A DNA stretch of 18,594 nucleotides from positions 1 to 18,594 of the forward strand of contig JAEYOU010000243.1 of NCBI GenBank assembly GCA_023411405.1, written 5' to 3'. The stretch comes from Pseudomonadota bacterium (GTDB lineage Bacteria > Myxococcota > Myxococcia > Myxococcales > Anaeromyxobacteraceae). Positions 6,818 to 15,337 of the stretch are shown piece by piece (position 1 is the stretch's first letter; every line of letters starts with the position of its first letter). A program made the position numbers and the translations under genes. Under the pieces are notes generated by a model. It did not search any database and was not told where the DNA came from. It saw only the letters and a list, made by a program, of their open reading frames with translations.

Positions 6818-7015
6818 ATGGCGCTCCAACGCCACCTCCCCCGGTCGGTCCGCCGCCTGCTCCAGCTGCTCGAGTTCCATCCCTGGATGCTCGCGCTGAT
6901 CGTGTTCCTGGCGTGCGCCACCGGCATCGCGATCATGGAAGGCATGCGCGAGCGGCCGGCCATGGTGGCGCAGGCGCCAGCCGCGACGGGCGCCCAGGGG
7001 ACGAGCGGGCGCTGA
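6818..7015 (+). CDS. Small single-pass membrane protein, first gene of the glycan operon
   Basis: A 65-residue protein. Basic N-terminal region (RHLPRSVRRLL), one hydrophobic segment at about residues 22-40 (HPWMLALIVFLACATGIAIM), then a short polar Ala/Gly-rich tail. It is predicted to sit in the inner membrane; the positive-inside rule puts the N-terminus in the cytoplasm. The ATG at 6818 is preceded by AGGGG only 2-3 nt away; an in-frame GTG at 6815 is an alternative. The stop lies 10 bp before the next gene, so they are probably cotranscribed. I recognise no family. The protein could be a small partner of the glycosyltransferase or an unrelated small membrane protein. Confidence 0.55.
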   Translation: MALQRHLPRSVRRLLQLLEFHPWMLALIVFLACATGIAIMEGMRERPAMVAQAPAATGAQGTSGR

Positions 7016-7025
7016 GCAGCTCGCC

Positions 7026-8771
7026 GTGAGCCCCACGGTCTCCATCGTGATCCCTGCCCTCGACGAGCTCGAGGGGGCGAGGCACCTCCTGGCCTCCGCC
7101 GAGCGGTGGACGAGCCCGTGGCCGTTCGAGCTCGTCTTCGTCGACGGGGGCTCCCGCGATGGGACGGCGGAGCTGCTCCGAGGCTCCAGGCAGCCGTGGC
7201 TCCGGCCACTCTGGCTCGAGCGCGGCTCCGGGCTGGCCGCGGCGTGGCGCGCCGGGCTCGACGCCGCCCGCGGCCGCGTCCGCGTGACGATGGACGCCGA
7301 CGGGGTCCACGCGCTCGAGGACGTCGAGCCCCTCGCGCGAGCCATCCTCCAGGGCGCCGACCTCGTGATCGCGCGCCGGTACGGTCCGGGCGGATCGGGG
7401 ATGCCGGGCCGCAGCTGGACCGCCCGCCTGGCGAGCCGCGCCGCCGCCCGCGCGTTCGCGGTACGGTTCGGACTCCCGCTCCACGATCCTCTCCACGGCT
7501 TCCGCGCCCGCTCGCTGCGCGCACATGCCGACCTTCGGCACCGGCTCGCCGCGGTCGAGGGGAACGTGTTCCTCGGCATGGAGACCGCCTGGGCGACGCG
7601 CCTCGGTCATCGGGTGACGGAGGTTCCGGTCGCGTACCGCCGGCGGCTGGCGGGGAGCGACAAGAAGCGCCTCGGGCGCGAGGGACTCCGCTTTGCCCGC
7701 GCGCTCGCCAGTCCGGCCCATGGCCAGGACCGCAGTGGCCCCTTGCCAGCAACGTCCGCGCCCGCCTCGCTCGACCTCCGGGTCCTCTCGCACTATTCGG
7801 AGATCCGCGACATCCGCCGCGGGCGTCTCCCGTTCCCGCGGACCGCGATCCTCTACCCGACCTACGGCTGCAATCTCCAGTGCCCTGCGTGCGAGTACAC
7901 GTCCGACAACGAAGGCGGCCCGGCCCAGCTCCCCCTCGCGCGCTGGAGGTCGCTGCTCGACGAGCTCGCGCAGGGGGGTGCTACGGGGATCGAGCTCTGC
8001 GGCGGTGGCGAGCCGTTGCTGCACCCAGGCCTGGTGGACGCAGTCCTCCACGGTGCACGCGCCGGGCTCCGGTTCGGGGTGCTCACGAACGGGACCACGA
8101 TCTCCGACAGGTTCCTCGCCGACGCCCTCCCCCACTTCGCCTACGTCCGGGTCACCCTCGACGCGGCCACGCCCGAGACCTACGCGATCGTGCGCCCGGG
8201 ACCGCCGCTCTGGCCGAAGGTGCTCGAGAACTGCCGGCGGCTGATCGCGGCGCGGCGGCCGGGGACGGAGGTCAGCCTCAAGTTCCTCGTCGACCGGACG
8301 AACCGCCACGAGATCGCCCCCGCCGTCGCGCTCGCGCGCGCGCTGGGCGTCAGCTCCATCCAGTTCAAGGCGGCGCGCGAGACTCCGGCGGCGCTCCGGG
8401 ACGACGAGGTCGGCGAGGTGGAGCGCGAGATCGCCGCGGCGCGGCGGCGCCACGCGCCCTTGCCGGTCCTGGGCTCGGTCGAGAAGCTCGTGATGCGCCG
8501 CGCGTGCGAGCTGAGCCCGCTCCAGACGACGATCGACGCGCGCGGCGACGTCTTCCTGTGCTGCTACTTCACGCACCGTCGCGACCGGCATCGGATCGGG
8601 AACGTGCTCGCCCAGTCCTTCGGGGAGATCTGGGGAGGCGCGCTCCACCGCGAGGTGATCGCGAACGTCCGGCCGGAGGAGTGCAGCGTGTTCGACTGTC
8701 GATTCGTGCGCTACCACGACGTCCTGGACACGTGGGAGGGCGAGCGCAAGGATGGGCTCTCGTTCATCTGA
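7026..8771 (+). CDS. GT2 glycosyltransferase fused to a radical SAM/SPASM-like enzyme
   Basis: One continuous 581-residue frame with two enzymes. Residues 1 to about 230 are a family-2 glycosyltransferase like dolichyl/polyprenyl-phosphate mannose synthase: SIVIPALDELEG, ELVFVDGGSRDGT, and the metal-binding DAD at 90-92 (VTMDADG). A linker rich in Pro, Ala and Ser (about 231-260) follows. From about 270 there is a radical SAM domain: YPTYGCNLQCPACEY with the CX3CX2C cluster motif (C282, C286, C289), then ELCGGGEP and LTNGT. The C-terminal part is a reduced SPASM/twitch-type domain (C494, GDVFLCC at 512-513, C553, C558), enough for one extra Fe-S cluster. It starts at a GTG 10 bp after the previous stop. 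The radical SAM substrate is unknown; a glycan, lipid carrier or nucleotide sugar is inferred from the neighbours. Confidence 0.88.
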   Translation: MSPTVSIVIPALDELEGARHLLASAERWTSPWPFELVFVDGGSRDGTAELLRGSRQPWLRPLWLERGSGLAAAWRAGLDAARGRVRVTMDADGVHALEDVEPLARAILQGADLVIARRYGPGGSGMPGRSWTARLASRAAARAFAVRFGLPLHDPLHGFRARSLRAHADLRHRLAAVEGNVFLGMETAWATRLGHRVTEVPVAYRRRLAGSDKKRLGREGLRFARALASPAHGQDRSGPLPATSAPASLDLRVLSHYSEIRDIRRGRLPFPRTAILYPTYGCNLQCPACEYTSDNEGGPAQLPLARWRSLLDELAQGGATGIELCGGGEPLLHPGLVDAVLHGARAGLRFGVLTNGTTISDRFLADALPHFAYVRVTLDAATPETYAIVRPGPPLWPKVLENCRRLIAARRPGTEVSLKFLVDRTNRHEIAPAVALARALGVSSIQFKAARETPAALRDDEVGEVEREIAAARRRHAPLPVLGSVEKLVMRRACELSPLQTTIDARGDVFLCCYFTHRRDRHRIGNVLAQSFGEIWGGALHREVIANVRPEECSVFDCRFVRYHDVLDTWEGERKDGLSFI

Positions 8772-8782
8772 AGGAGCGGCGT

Positions 8783-9970
8783 GTGAGCGCGGGCGACAGG
8801 ATCGCGGTCCTGGGGGGATGCGGCCACGTGGGCCTGCCGCTCGCCGTCACCTTCGCCGCGCACGGCTGCGACGTGACCATCGTCGACACGGACGCCGCCG
8901 CCGTGGCCCGGACCAACCGCGGCGAGCTCGGGTTCCTGGACGTCGGGGCGGACGCCCTCCTCCGGCGTCACGTCGGCAAGAACCTGCGCGCCACCACCGC
9001 GCCCGAGGCGCTCTCGCCCGCCGACGCGGTCGTCTGCGTGGTCGGGACCTCCATCGACGACCAGCACGACCCGCGGGCGGACGAGCTGCTCCACCTGGTC
9101 GAGCGGCTCCGGCCCCACCTGCGCCCCGGCCAGCTCTTCGTCCTGCGCTCGACGGTGTACCCCGGCGCGACCACGCGGCTCGCGCGCTGGTTCGACGAGC
9201 ACCTCCCCGGCGTCGACGTGGCCTGCTGTCCGGAGCGCGTCGCCCAGGGCCACGCCGTCGTCGAGATCGAGCAGCTCCCGCAGCTCGTCTCCGGGGCGTC
9301 GCCGCGCGCCGCCGAGCGCGCGCGTGCGCTGTTCGGGCGGATCTCGGCGGAGGTGATCGAGCTCTCGCCGCTCGAGGCCGAGCTCGGCAAGCTGCTCTGC
9401 AACTCCTGGCGGTACATCACGTTCGCGGTCGCGAACCAGTTCTATGCCCTGTGCGCCGCGAGCGGCGTCGACTACGCGCGGGTCCACGAGGCGATCACGC
9501 GGCACTACCCGCGCCTGAGCGGCCTCCCCACGGCCGGCTTCGCGGCCGGGCCGTGCCTGCTCAAGGACACGAGGCAGCTCACGGCCGTCTACGGCGACGC
9601 CTTCTCGCTCGGGCAGGCCGCGACCGCCATCAACGAGGGGTTCCCGCGCGTCCTCCTGACCCAGCTCCGCACGCTCCACCTCGAGGACAAGACGGTCGGG
9701 CTCCTGGGGATGGCGTTCAAGGCGGACAGCGACGACGCCCGCGACTCCCTCGCGTTCGAGCTGCGCGAGCTCCTGCTGCGCGAGTGCCGCGAGGTCCTCT
9801 GCACCGACGAGCACATGCCGGACGGGTGGCTCGTCCCGCTCGAGCGCGTGCTGGAGGAGGCCGACGTCCTCGTCGTCACGGCGCCGCACCGGCGCTACCG
9901 CGCGCTCCGCCCCTCGCAGCCCACCCTCGATCCGTGGAACGCGCTCGGGCGCGGCGCGCTGCTTCGATGA
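8783..9970 (+). CDS. Nucleotide-sugar (UDP/GDP-sugar) dehydrogenase
   Basis: A 395-residue member of the UDP-glucose/GDP-mannose dehydrogenase family, which oxidises the C6 hydroxyl of a nucleotide sugar to a carboxylate using two NAD+. The NAD site is AVLGGCGHVGLPLA (GGCGHVG at 11-17). The central helices carry EAELGKLLCNSWRYITFAVAN, with the conserved Lys and Asn. The catalytic cysteine is C258 in GPCLLKD, with K261 and D262 next to it. The C-terminal UDP-binding domain starts near GLLGMAFKADSDDARDS. The CPERVAQGHAVVEIEQLPQLVSG-like stretch resembles N-acetylhexosamine dehydrogenases (WecC/WbpA) more than Ugd, but substrate choice is uncertain. AAGGAG at 8771-8776 supports the GTG start. 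It overlaps the next gene by 4 bp (ATGA). Confidence 0.9.
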   Translation: MSAGDRIAVLGGCGHVGLPLAVTFAAHGCDVTIVDTDAAAVARTNRGELGFLDVGADALLRRHVGKNLRATTAPEALSPADAVVCVVGTSIDDQHDPRADELLHLVERLRPHLRPGQLFVLRSTVYPGATTRLARWFDEHLPGVDVACCPERVAQGHAVVEIEQLPQLVSGASPRAAERARALFGRISAEVIELSPLEAELGKLLCNSWRYITFAVANQFYALCAASGVDYARVHEAITRHYPRLSGLPTAGFAAGPCLLKDTRQLTAVYGDAFSLGQAATAINEGFPRVLLTQLRTLHLEDKTVGLLGMAFKADSDDARDSLAFELRELLLRECREVLCTDEHMPDGWLVPLERVLEEADVLVVTAPHRRYRALRPSQPTLDPWNALGRGALLR

Positions 9971-10983
9971 AGATCCTGGTGACCGGCGCCGCGGGGTTCA
10001 TCGGGGGCTACCTCGTCCCGGAGCTCCTCGCGGCCGGCCACGAGGTGGTCGGGATCGACGACGGCTCGAAGTACGGCCCCGTCCGGAAGGCCCACGACGA
10101 CCACCCGCGGTACCGCCTGGTCTCCGGCGACTGCAAGGACGGCGGGCTCATGCGTGCGCTCGTCGCCGACGCCGACCACCTGATCGCCGGCGCGGCGATC
10201 ATCGGCGGGATCGCCTACTTCCACGCGCGCGCGTACGACCTCCTGGCCGAGAACGACCGCATCCTGGCGTCCACCTTCGACGCGGCCATCTGGGCCTTCC
10301 GGGAGCGCCGGCTCCGGAAGATCACCGTCGTCTCGAGCTCGATGGTCTACGAGTCCGCGTCGGAGTGGCCGACGCCGGAGGGCGCCGAGCGGCGGAGCCC
10401 TCCGCCCCGCTCGACCTACGGGTTCCAGAAGCTCGCCTGCGAGTACTACGCGCAGGGCGCGTTCGAGCAGTACGGCCTTCCGTACACGATCGTCCGCCCG
10501 TTCAACTGCGTGGGGATCGGAGAGCGGCGGGGGCTCCACGACCGCGTTCCGGAGGGGAACGTGCGGCTCGCGATGAGCCACGTCGTGCCGGATCTGATCC
10601 GGAAGGTGGCGAAGGGCGCGGACCCGCTCCCGATCCTCGGACGCGGCGATCAGCTCCGCCACTACACCTACGCCGGGGACCTCGCGCGCGGCATCCGGAC
10701 GTGCCTCGAGCACCCGGCCGCCCGCAACCAGGACTTCAACCTCTCGACCGACCAGGGGCACACCGTCCTCGAGATCGCCGAGCGCATCTGGAGCCGGCTC
10801 CGACCCGGCGAGCCGTTCCGGTACGTCTCGGAGGAGCCGTTCCCGTACGACGTGCAGCGGCGGGTGCCCTCCGTGGAGAAGGCACGCCGGCTGCTCGGGT
10901 TCGAGGCGACCACCTCGCTCGACGAGATCCTCGACGAGGTGGTCCCGTGGGTGCTCGAGCAGGTCCGGTCGGGGACGATGTGA
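9967..10983 (+). CDS. NAD-dependent sugar epimerase/dehydratase (extended SDR)
   Basis: A 338-residue extended short-chain dehydrogenase acting on nucleotide sugars. The NAD motif GAAGFIG is at residues 7-13, the catalytic serine region is VVSSSMVYES (S123-S125), and Y151/K155 form YGFQK. Substrate-side motifs include RPFNCVGIG and RHYTYAGDLARGI. AAIIGGIAYFH resembles the GDP-mannose-3,5-epimerase/GDP-fucose-synthase type loop, so a GDP- or UDP-sugar epimerase is plausible; the exact reaction cannot be read from sequence. Its start overlaps the stop of the dehydrogenase gene, and its stop overlaps the next start (GTGA). This suggests translational coupling and a shared product. The dehydrogenase and this enzyme probably act in sequence to make one modified sugar (inference). 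Confidence 0.9.
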   Translation: MKILVTGAAGFIGGYLVPELLAAGHEVVGIDDGSKYGPVRKAHDDHPRYRLVSGDCKDGGLMRALVADADHLIAGAAIIGGIAYFHARAYDLLAENDRILASTFDAAIWAFRERRLRKITVVSSSMVYESASEWPTPEGAERRSPPPRSTYGFQKLACEYYAQGAFEQYGLPYTIVRPFNCVGIGERRGLHDRVPEGNVRLAMSHVVPDLIRKVAKGADPLPILGRGDQLRHYTYAGDLARGIRTCLEHPAARNQDFNLSTDQGHTVLEIAERIWSRLRPGEPFRYVSEEPFPYDVQRRVPSVEKARRLLGFEATTSLDEILDEVVPWVLEQVRSGTM

Positions 10984-11705
10984 GGCGCGCGGCCCCGCTC
11001 ACGGTGGTGGTCCCCGTGTACGACGAGGCCGGGAGCCTGCGCGGGTGGTGGGAGGGGACGCGCGGCCACCTTCCGCCGGACGCGACCGTCCTCGTCGTAT
11101 ACGACCTCGAGCAGGACGACACCCTCCCCGTCGCGCGGGCGCTCCAGGCCGAGGGCGCGCCGCTTCGCCTCGTCCGGAACGCCGGGACCGGCGTGCGCGC
11201 CGCGATCCTGACCGGCCTCCGCGCAGCATCGTCCGGCCCGGTGCTCGTGAGCATGGCCGACCGCTCGGACGACCCCTCGTCGATCCCGGCGATGCTCGCC
11301 GCCCACGCCGGCGGCGCGGACGTCGTGGTCGCCTCCCGGTTCATGCCGGGAGGCCGGCTCGTGGGCGGTCCGTGGCTCAAGGGGCAGCTCGCGCGCTGGG
11401 GTGGGCGGAGCCTGCGGTGGCTGGCGGGGTTCCCCGTGACCGACGCCACGAACAGCTTCCGCCTCTACGACGCCGGGTTCCTGCAGGCCATCGAGGTCGA
11501 GGCCACCGGCGGGTTCGAGCTCGGGATGGAGCTCACGCTCGAAGCCTGGATGCGCGGACGCCGCGTCGCCGAGGTGCCTTCCACGTGGCGGCAGCGGGAG
11601 GTGGGCGAGAGCAGGTTCAGGTTCGCGAGCTGGCTGCCCCGGTACGCGCGGCTCTGGGCGCGCGCGATGGCGTTCGGGCTGTCCGGGCGGCGAGGCCCGC
11701 GCTGA
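10980..11705 (+). CDS. GT2 glycosyltransferase, polyprenyl-phosphate sugar synthase-like
   Basis: A 241-residue single-domain family-2 glycosyltransferase: LTVVVPVYDEAGSLRGWW at the N-terminus, nucleotide-sugar-site residues around VVYDLEQDDT, LVRNAGTGVRAAILTGL, VLVSMADRSDD as the likely metal-binding site, and FPVTDATNSFRLYDAGFL, which is typical of the DPM1-like branch. No C-terminal membrane segments follow, so it is probably peripheral. The GTG at 10980 overlaps the preceding stop by 4 bp; the open frame upstream of it is a shadow of the epimerase gene. It is likely to load a sugar onto a polyprenyl phosphate for the GT-C enzymes downstream (inference from family and context). Confidence 0.85.
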   Translation: MRRAAPLTVVVPVYDEAGSLRGWWEGTRGHLPPDATVLVVYDLEQDDTLPVARALQAEGAPLRLVRNAGTGVRAAILTGLRAASSGPVLVSMADRSDDPSSIPAMLAAHAGGADVVVASRFMPGGRLVGGPWLKGQLARWGGRSLRWLAGFPVTDATNSFRLYDAGFLQAIEVEATGGFELGMELTLEAWMRGRRVAEVPSTWRQREVGESRFRFASWLPRYARLWARAMAFGLSGRRGPR

Positions 11706-11739
11706 CGTTCGGCGCCGATCGCGTATCATCCCGGGCGGC

Positions 11740-13488
11740 ATGCGGTTGCTCGAGTCCCGACCCGCCTCGGCGCTCGCCGTCGTGGCGCTCGTGGCCGCCT
11801 TCGTCGCGCTCTCGCTCTGGGAGATGCACGACGAGTCCGCCACGTACGACGAGGGCCCGCACCTCTCGGCCGCGTACACGGCCCTGCGGCTCGGAGACTT
11901 CCGGCTCGTCACCGAGCAGCCCCCCCTCGGGCGCCGCATCGCGGCGATCCCGCTCCTCCTGGACGACGTCCGCCTGCCCGCGCCGGGACCGGCGTGGGCC
12001 TCGGCCGACCACTTCCGCTACGGGTTCGCGTTCCTGTACCAGAGCGGCAACGACGCGGACCGCGTGCTCCTGCGCGCGCGCCTCGCGATGCTGTCGTGGG
12101 GGATCCTGCTCCTCCTCTCCGTGTACGCGGTGGCGCGGCGGCTCTTCGGGCCCGCCGGTGGGCTCGTCGCGATGGCCGCAGCGACCTTCAACCCGAGCCT
12201 CCTCGGGCACGCGCACCTCGTGACGACCGACGTGCCCCCCGCCGCGCTGGTGCTGCTCGCCGTCGTCGCGTTCCAGCTCTGGCTGGAGCGGGGCGGGGCG
12301 CCGCGCGCCGCGGCCGCTGGGGTCCTCGCCGGAGGGGCGGTGGCGACGAAGTTCTCGGCGCTCGCGCTCGGGCCGATCTTCGCGATCCAGCTCGCGCTCT
12401 GGTGGTGGAGCGCAGGAGCGGGAGCGGTCCCGGCTGACGCCGTCGGACCACGACCGCGGAGGGTCCCGCGCCGGATCGCCGAGCTGGCGCTGATCGGGGC
12501 GCTCGCGTACGGGACGATCTGGGCGTCGTACGGGTTCCGGTACGCCGCATCACCGGACCCGAGCTACGATCCGCTCGCGACCATCCAGAACGGTCCGCCG
12601 GAGCTGCCGCTCTCGCTCGCGCGGCTCGCCGCGCACAGGCTGCTCCCCGAGGCCTTCCTCGTCGGCCTCGCCGAGCTCGGGTACCACGCCCAGGCAGGCC
12701 ACCCGGGGTTCGCGCTCGGCATGCAGTCGCACTCCGGGTGGTGGTGGTACCTGCCGTTCGCGTTCCTGGTGAAGAGCCCGGTGTCGCTGCTGGCGCTCCT
12801 CGCGCTCGGGGCCTTCGCGTGGCGCCGAGCTCGTGGACTCCGCGCGGTCCAGGGCCCGGGCCTGCGATGGGGAGCGCCGATCGGGATCGCCGCCGCCGTG
12901 TGCACCGGAGTCGCGATGACGAGCCCGCTCGCCATGGGCATCCGGCACCTCTTCCTCGTCTTCCCGTTCGCGTTCGTCACCTGCGGGGCCGCGGCGACGC
13001 TCTGGCACGGCGCGCGCGGCGGGCGCGGGATCCGGTTCGGCGTGGCCGTCCTCGTCGCCGCGCTCGCGGCGGAGTGCCTGGTGGAGAGCCCGCACCACCT
13101 CGCGTACTTCAACGCGCCGACCCTCGCCGTCGCACCGCGAGAGCGCGTGCTCACCGACAGCAACCTCGACTGGGGCCAGGACCTCGCGCGGCTGAAGCGC
13201 TACATGGACGCGAACGGCATCGAGAACGTCAAGCTCGCCTACTTCGGCATGGCGAGCCCGCGGCAGCTCGGGCTCCGGCACGAGGTGCTGGCGACGCACC
13301 TCGGCATCTACCCGCGGATGGAGCCCGAGTGGAGACCGTCGCGCGGGATCGACCCCGGGGATCTCGTCGCCCTCAGCGCCTACTGCACCTTCGCGCGCCC
13401 CGAGCTCGAAGCCTACGTGACCGGGCGCGCGGACCTCCTCGCGTGGGTGGGGCGATCGATACGCCTGTACCGCATGCGCGCACGGTGA
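11740..13488 (+). CDS. GT-C membrane glycosyltransferase (GT39/ArnT-like)
   Basis: A 582-residue protein with about ten hydrophobic segments. After the first membrane segment (about residues 10-28), the first periplasmic loop carries the acidic catalytic pair D37-E38 in SATYDEGPHLSAAY, as in ArnT/PMT-type GT-C enzymes. EQPPLGR follows, and HAHLVTTDVPPAALVLL sits in the next conserved loop. The C-terminal domain starts near LTDSNLDWGQDLARLKRYM, a signature I know from bacterial GT39-annotated proteins, and looks soluble and periplasmic. These enzymes use polyprenyl-phosphate sugars to glycosylate lipids, polymers or proteins. It lies 34 bp after the GT2 gene on the same strand, so is probably in the operon. 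The SD is weak. It ends 10 bp from the stop of the convergent gene. Confidence 0.82.
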   Translation: MRLLESRPASALAVVALVAAFVALSLWEMHDESATYDEGPHLSAAYTALRLGDFRLVTEQPPLGRRIAAIPLLLDDVRLPAPGPAWASADHFRYGFAFLYQSGNDADRVLLRARLAMLSWGILLLLSVYAVARRLFGPAGGLVAMAAATFNPSLLGHAHLVTTDVPPAALVLLAVVAFQLWLERGGAPRAAAAGVLAGGAVATKFSALALGPIFAIQLALWWWSAGAGAVPADAVGPRPRRVPRRIAELALIGALAYGTIWASYGFRYAASPDPSYDPLATIQNGPPELPLSLARLAAHRLLPEAFLVGLAELGYHAQAGHPGFALGMQSHSGWWWYLPFAFLVKSPVSLLALLALGAFAWRRARGLRAVQGPGLRWGAPIGIAAAVCTGVAMTSPLAMGIRHLFLVFPFAFVTCGAAATLWHGARGGRGIRFGVAVLVAALAAECLVESPHHLAYFNAPTLAVAPRERVLTDSNLDWGQDLARLKRYMDANGIENVKLAYFGMASPRQLGLRHEVLATHLGIYPRMEPEWRPSRGIDPGDLVALSAYCTFARPELEAYVTGRADLLAWVGRSIRLYRMRAR

Positions 13489-13498
13489 CCCCCGGCCG

Positions 13499-15337
13499 TC
13501 ATCGCGGCTGCGCGCGCAGGCGCTGGTTCACCTCGGCGAGCCGCTGCCGGAACAGGTCGGCGCGAGCCGGATCGACCGCTCGATACAGCTCGATGACCTC
13601 CTGCAACGTCTCGACCGAGCCGGGACGGACGACCAGCGATCGCTCCAGCGCCGCGAGCGCCGCCGCTCGCTTGCCCTCGGACGCGAGGACGAGCCCGCGC
13701 TGGTGGTACTTGTCCGCGGCGGCGAACGAGGAGTCCGGGATCCGGTCGAGCCACCGCTCGGCGGCGGCCAGGTCCCCGCGCATCCACGCCTCCCCCGCCA
13801 GGGCGAGATCCGCATAGGCCGAGTACGTCCCGCGCATCGCCGACGACGTCTCCCAGAACCGCAGCGCCTCCTCGGTGCGGTCCCGCGTGGCGAGGGCGAT
13901 CGCGTGGGTGTTGTAGTGCGCGGTGAGGTCGCGCGTGCCCGGGACCGGAACGAGCGCGACGGCGAGGAGCGCGAGGCTCAGCCCCGCGAACGCGACGACC
14001 GTCCTCCTGCCGTCCGCGCGCCAGGCCCGAACCTGCGCCAGCCCGGCGACCGCGTACGGGATGAGGATCACGAGGAGCGGCGCCCGGATCCGCATGTTCG
14101 GGAAGACGAGCACCATCGTAGCGCCGTACACGAGGACCATCGCGAGCAGCACGCCGGACCGGCGGTCGCGCCGCGCGAGGAGCACGAGGCTCGCGAGCCC
14201 GAGCGGCATCACGAGCACGAACCCGAACGGCGCGAGGTGGAGCGCAGGGACGAAGGTGCTCATGAACTCGAGCGAGTGATTGTCCGCCTCCTCCCAGGCA
14301 TTGAGCGACGCGAGGAGCTTGTGGAGGAGCTTACGGCCGAAGGCGACCGGACGCCGCGCGGCCTCTCGCACCACCTCGCGCGTCCAGTAGGACGAGGCCT
14401 CGGCGAGGGTGAGCGGGCGGCCTTCGCGCCGGCTCGCCTCGATGGTGAACTCGATGCCCTGGGTGTCGGGGTTCGGGGACGAGAACGGGACCGGGTTGTA
14501 GTACGGCGTCGGTCCGTCGAGGGAGTTGCCGCGGTAGAAGTCGAAGCCGCCGAGCGGGGCGGGCGAGGCGGCGCCGGCGCCGCGGTGATTGGCGAGGACG
14601 AACGGCGCGGTCGCCACGCCGAAGCCGGCGCACAGGAGCAGCCCTGCCAGCGCGGCGCGCCGGAGCGGTGCGGCGCGGGTTACCTGAGCGAGCCGGACCA
14701 CGAGCGCCACCGCGACCACGAGGAGCACGACCACCGCGTTCTGCCGCACGTTGGTGAGCACCCCGGCGACGGCGCCGAGCAGGAGCGCGCGCCCCGCGTG
14801 ATGCCGCTCGAGCTCCTGGAGCGACAGGAGCACGACGAGCGCGAACGAGAGGAGGCCGAGCGGCTCCTTGAGGAGCGTGACGCTGAACAGCACGAACGGC
14901 TTGTACAGCGCGCAGACCAGGGCCGCGCCGAGCCCGACCCCGACGCCCCCGATCCACCTCCCGATCGCGAACAGGACGGCGCAGAGCCCCACGCCCAGGA
15001 GCACGTTCACGATCCGGAAGTTCAGGGGATCGACACCGAAGACGCGATAGACCCCGGCGACGAGGTACGCCGGCAGCGGGCTCAGGCTATGGATGTAGTG
15101 GCGCTCGCCGTGGACGAGGTGGCGCGCCCACGTGTCGTACGTCCGTTCGTCCCAGAGCAGGAAGTCCCAGTAGACGGTGTCGCGCAGGCCGACCAGGACG
15201 GCTCCTCGAACCAGCGCTGCGACGAGGAGCACGGCTGCGAGGAGCTTCCCCCAGTGCGCCTCGAGCATCGGCTCCCGCGCGGGGGCGGCGATCGGGGCCG
15301 CCGGCTTCGAGGTGGGCTCCAGACGAGGGGAGGACAT
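13499..15337 (-). CDS. GT-C-like membrane glycosyltransferase with TPR-like C-terminal tail
   Basis: A 612-residue protein. The first membrane segment is at about residues 31-50. The following loop has DFLLWDERTYDTWARHLV with D63-E64 at the GT-C catalytic position. Around eight to ten further hydrophobic segments follow up to about residue 470. The last roughly 135 residues are soluble and helical with TPR-like periodicity (THAIALATRDRTEEALRFW, GEAWMRGDLAAAERWLDRI, GLVLASEGKRAAALAALERS), suggesting a protein-binding tail. I choose the ATG at 15337 with GGAG about 9 nt upstream; a GTG at 15415 would add 26 Pro/Ala-rich residues. It probably transfers a sugar from a lipid carrier at the periplasmic face and belongs functionally with the convergent glycan genes (inference). 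Confidence 0.75.
   Translation of the reverse strand: MSSPRLEPTSKPAAPIAAPAREPMLEAHWGKLLAAVLLVAALVRGAVLVGLRDTVYWDFLLWDERTYDTWARHLVHGERHYIHSLSPLPAYLVAGVYRVFGVDPLNFRIVNVLLGVGLCAVLFAIGRWIGGVGVGLGAALVCALYKPFVLFSVTLLKEPLGLLSFALVVLLSLQELERHHAGRALLLGAVAGVLTNVRQNAVVVLLVVAVALVVRLAQVTRAAPLRRAALAGLLLCAGFGVATAPFVLANHRGAGAASPAPLGGFDFYRGNSLDGPTPYYNPVPFSSPNPDTQGIEFTIEASRREGRPLTLAEASSYWTREVVREAARRPVAFGRKLLHKLLASLNAWEEADNHSLEFMSTFVPALHLAPFGFVLVMPLGLASLVLLARRDRRSGVLLAMVLVYGATMVLVFPNMRIRAPLLVILIPYAVAGLAQVRAWRADGRRTVVAFAGLSLALLAVALVPVPGTRDLTAHYNTHAIALATRDRTEEALRFWETSSAMRGTYSAYADLALAGEAWMRGDLAAAERWLDRIPDSSFAAADKYHQRGLVLASEGKRAAALAALERSLVVRPGSVETLQEVIELYRAVDPARADLFRQRLAEVNQRLRAQPR

Noticed and set aside
4925..7015. 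A 696-codon plus-strand open frame over the acyl-CoA dehydrogenase gene
   Set aside because: Most of it is an antisense shadow. Only the last 65 codons, with a membrane segment, look like a real small gene.
7106..9970. A 954-codon open frame that would fuse the dehydrogenase to upstream sequence
   Set aside because: The upstream part is an out-of-frame shadow of the GT2-radical SAM gene. The real start is the GTG at 8783 with AAGGAG upstream.
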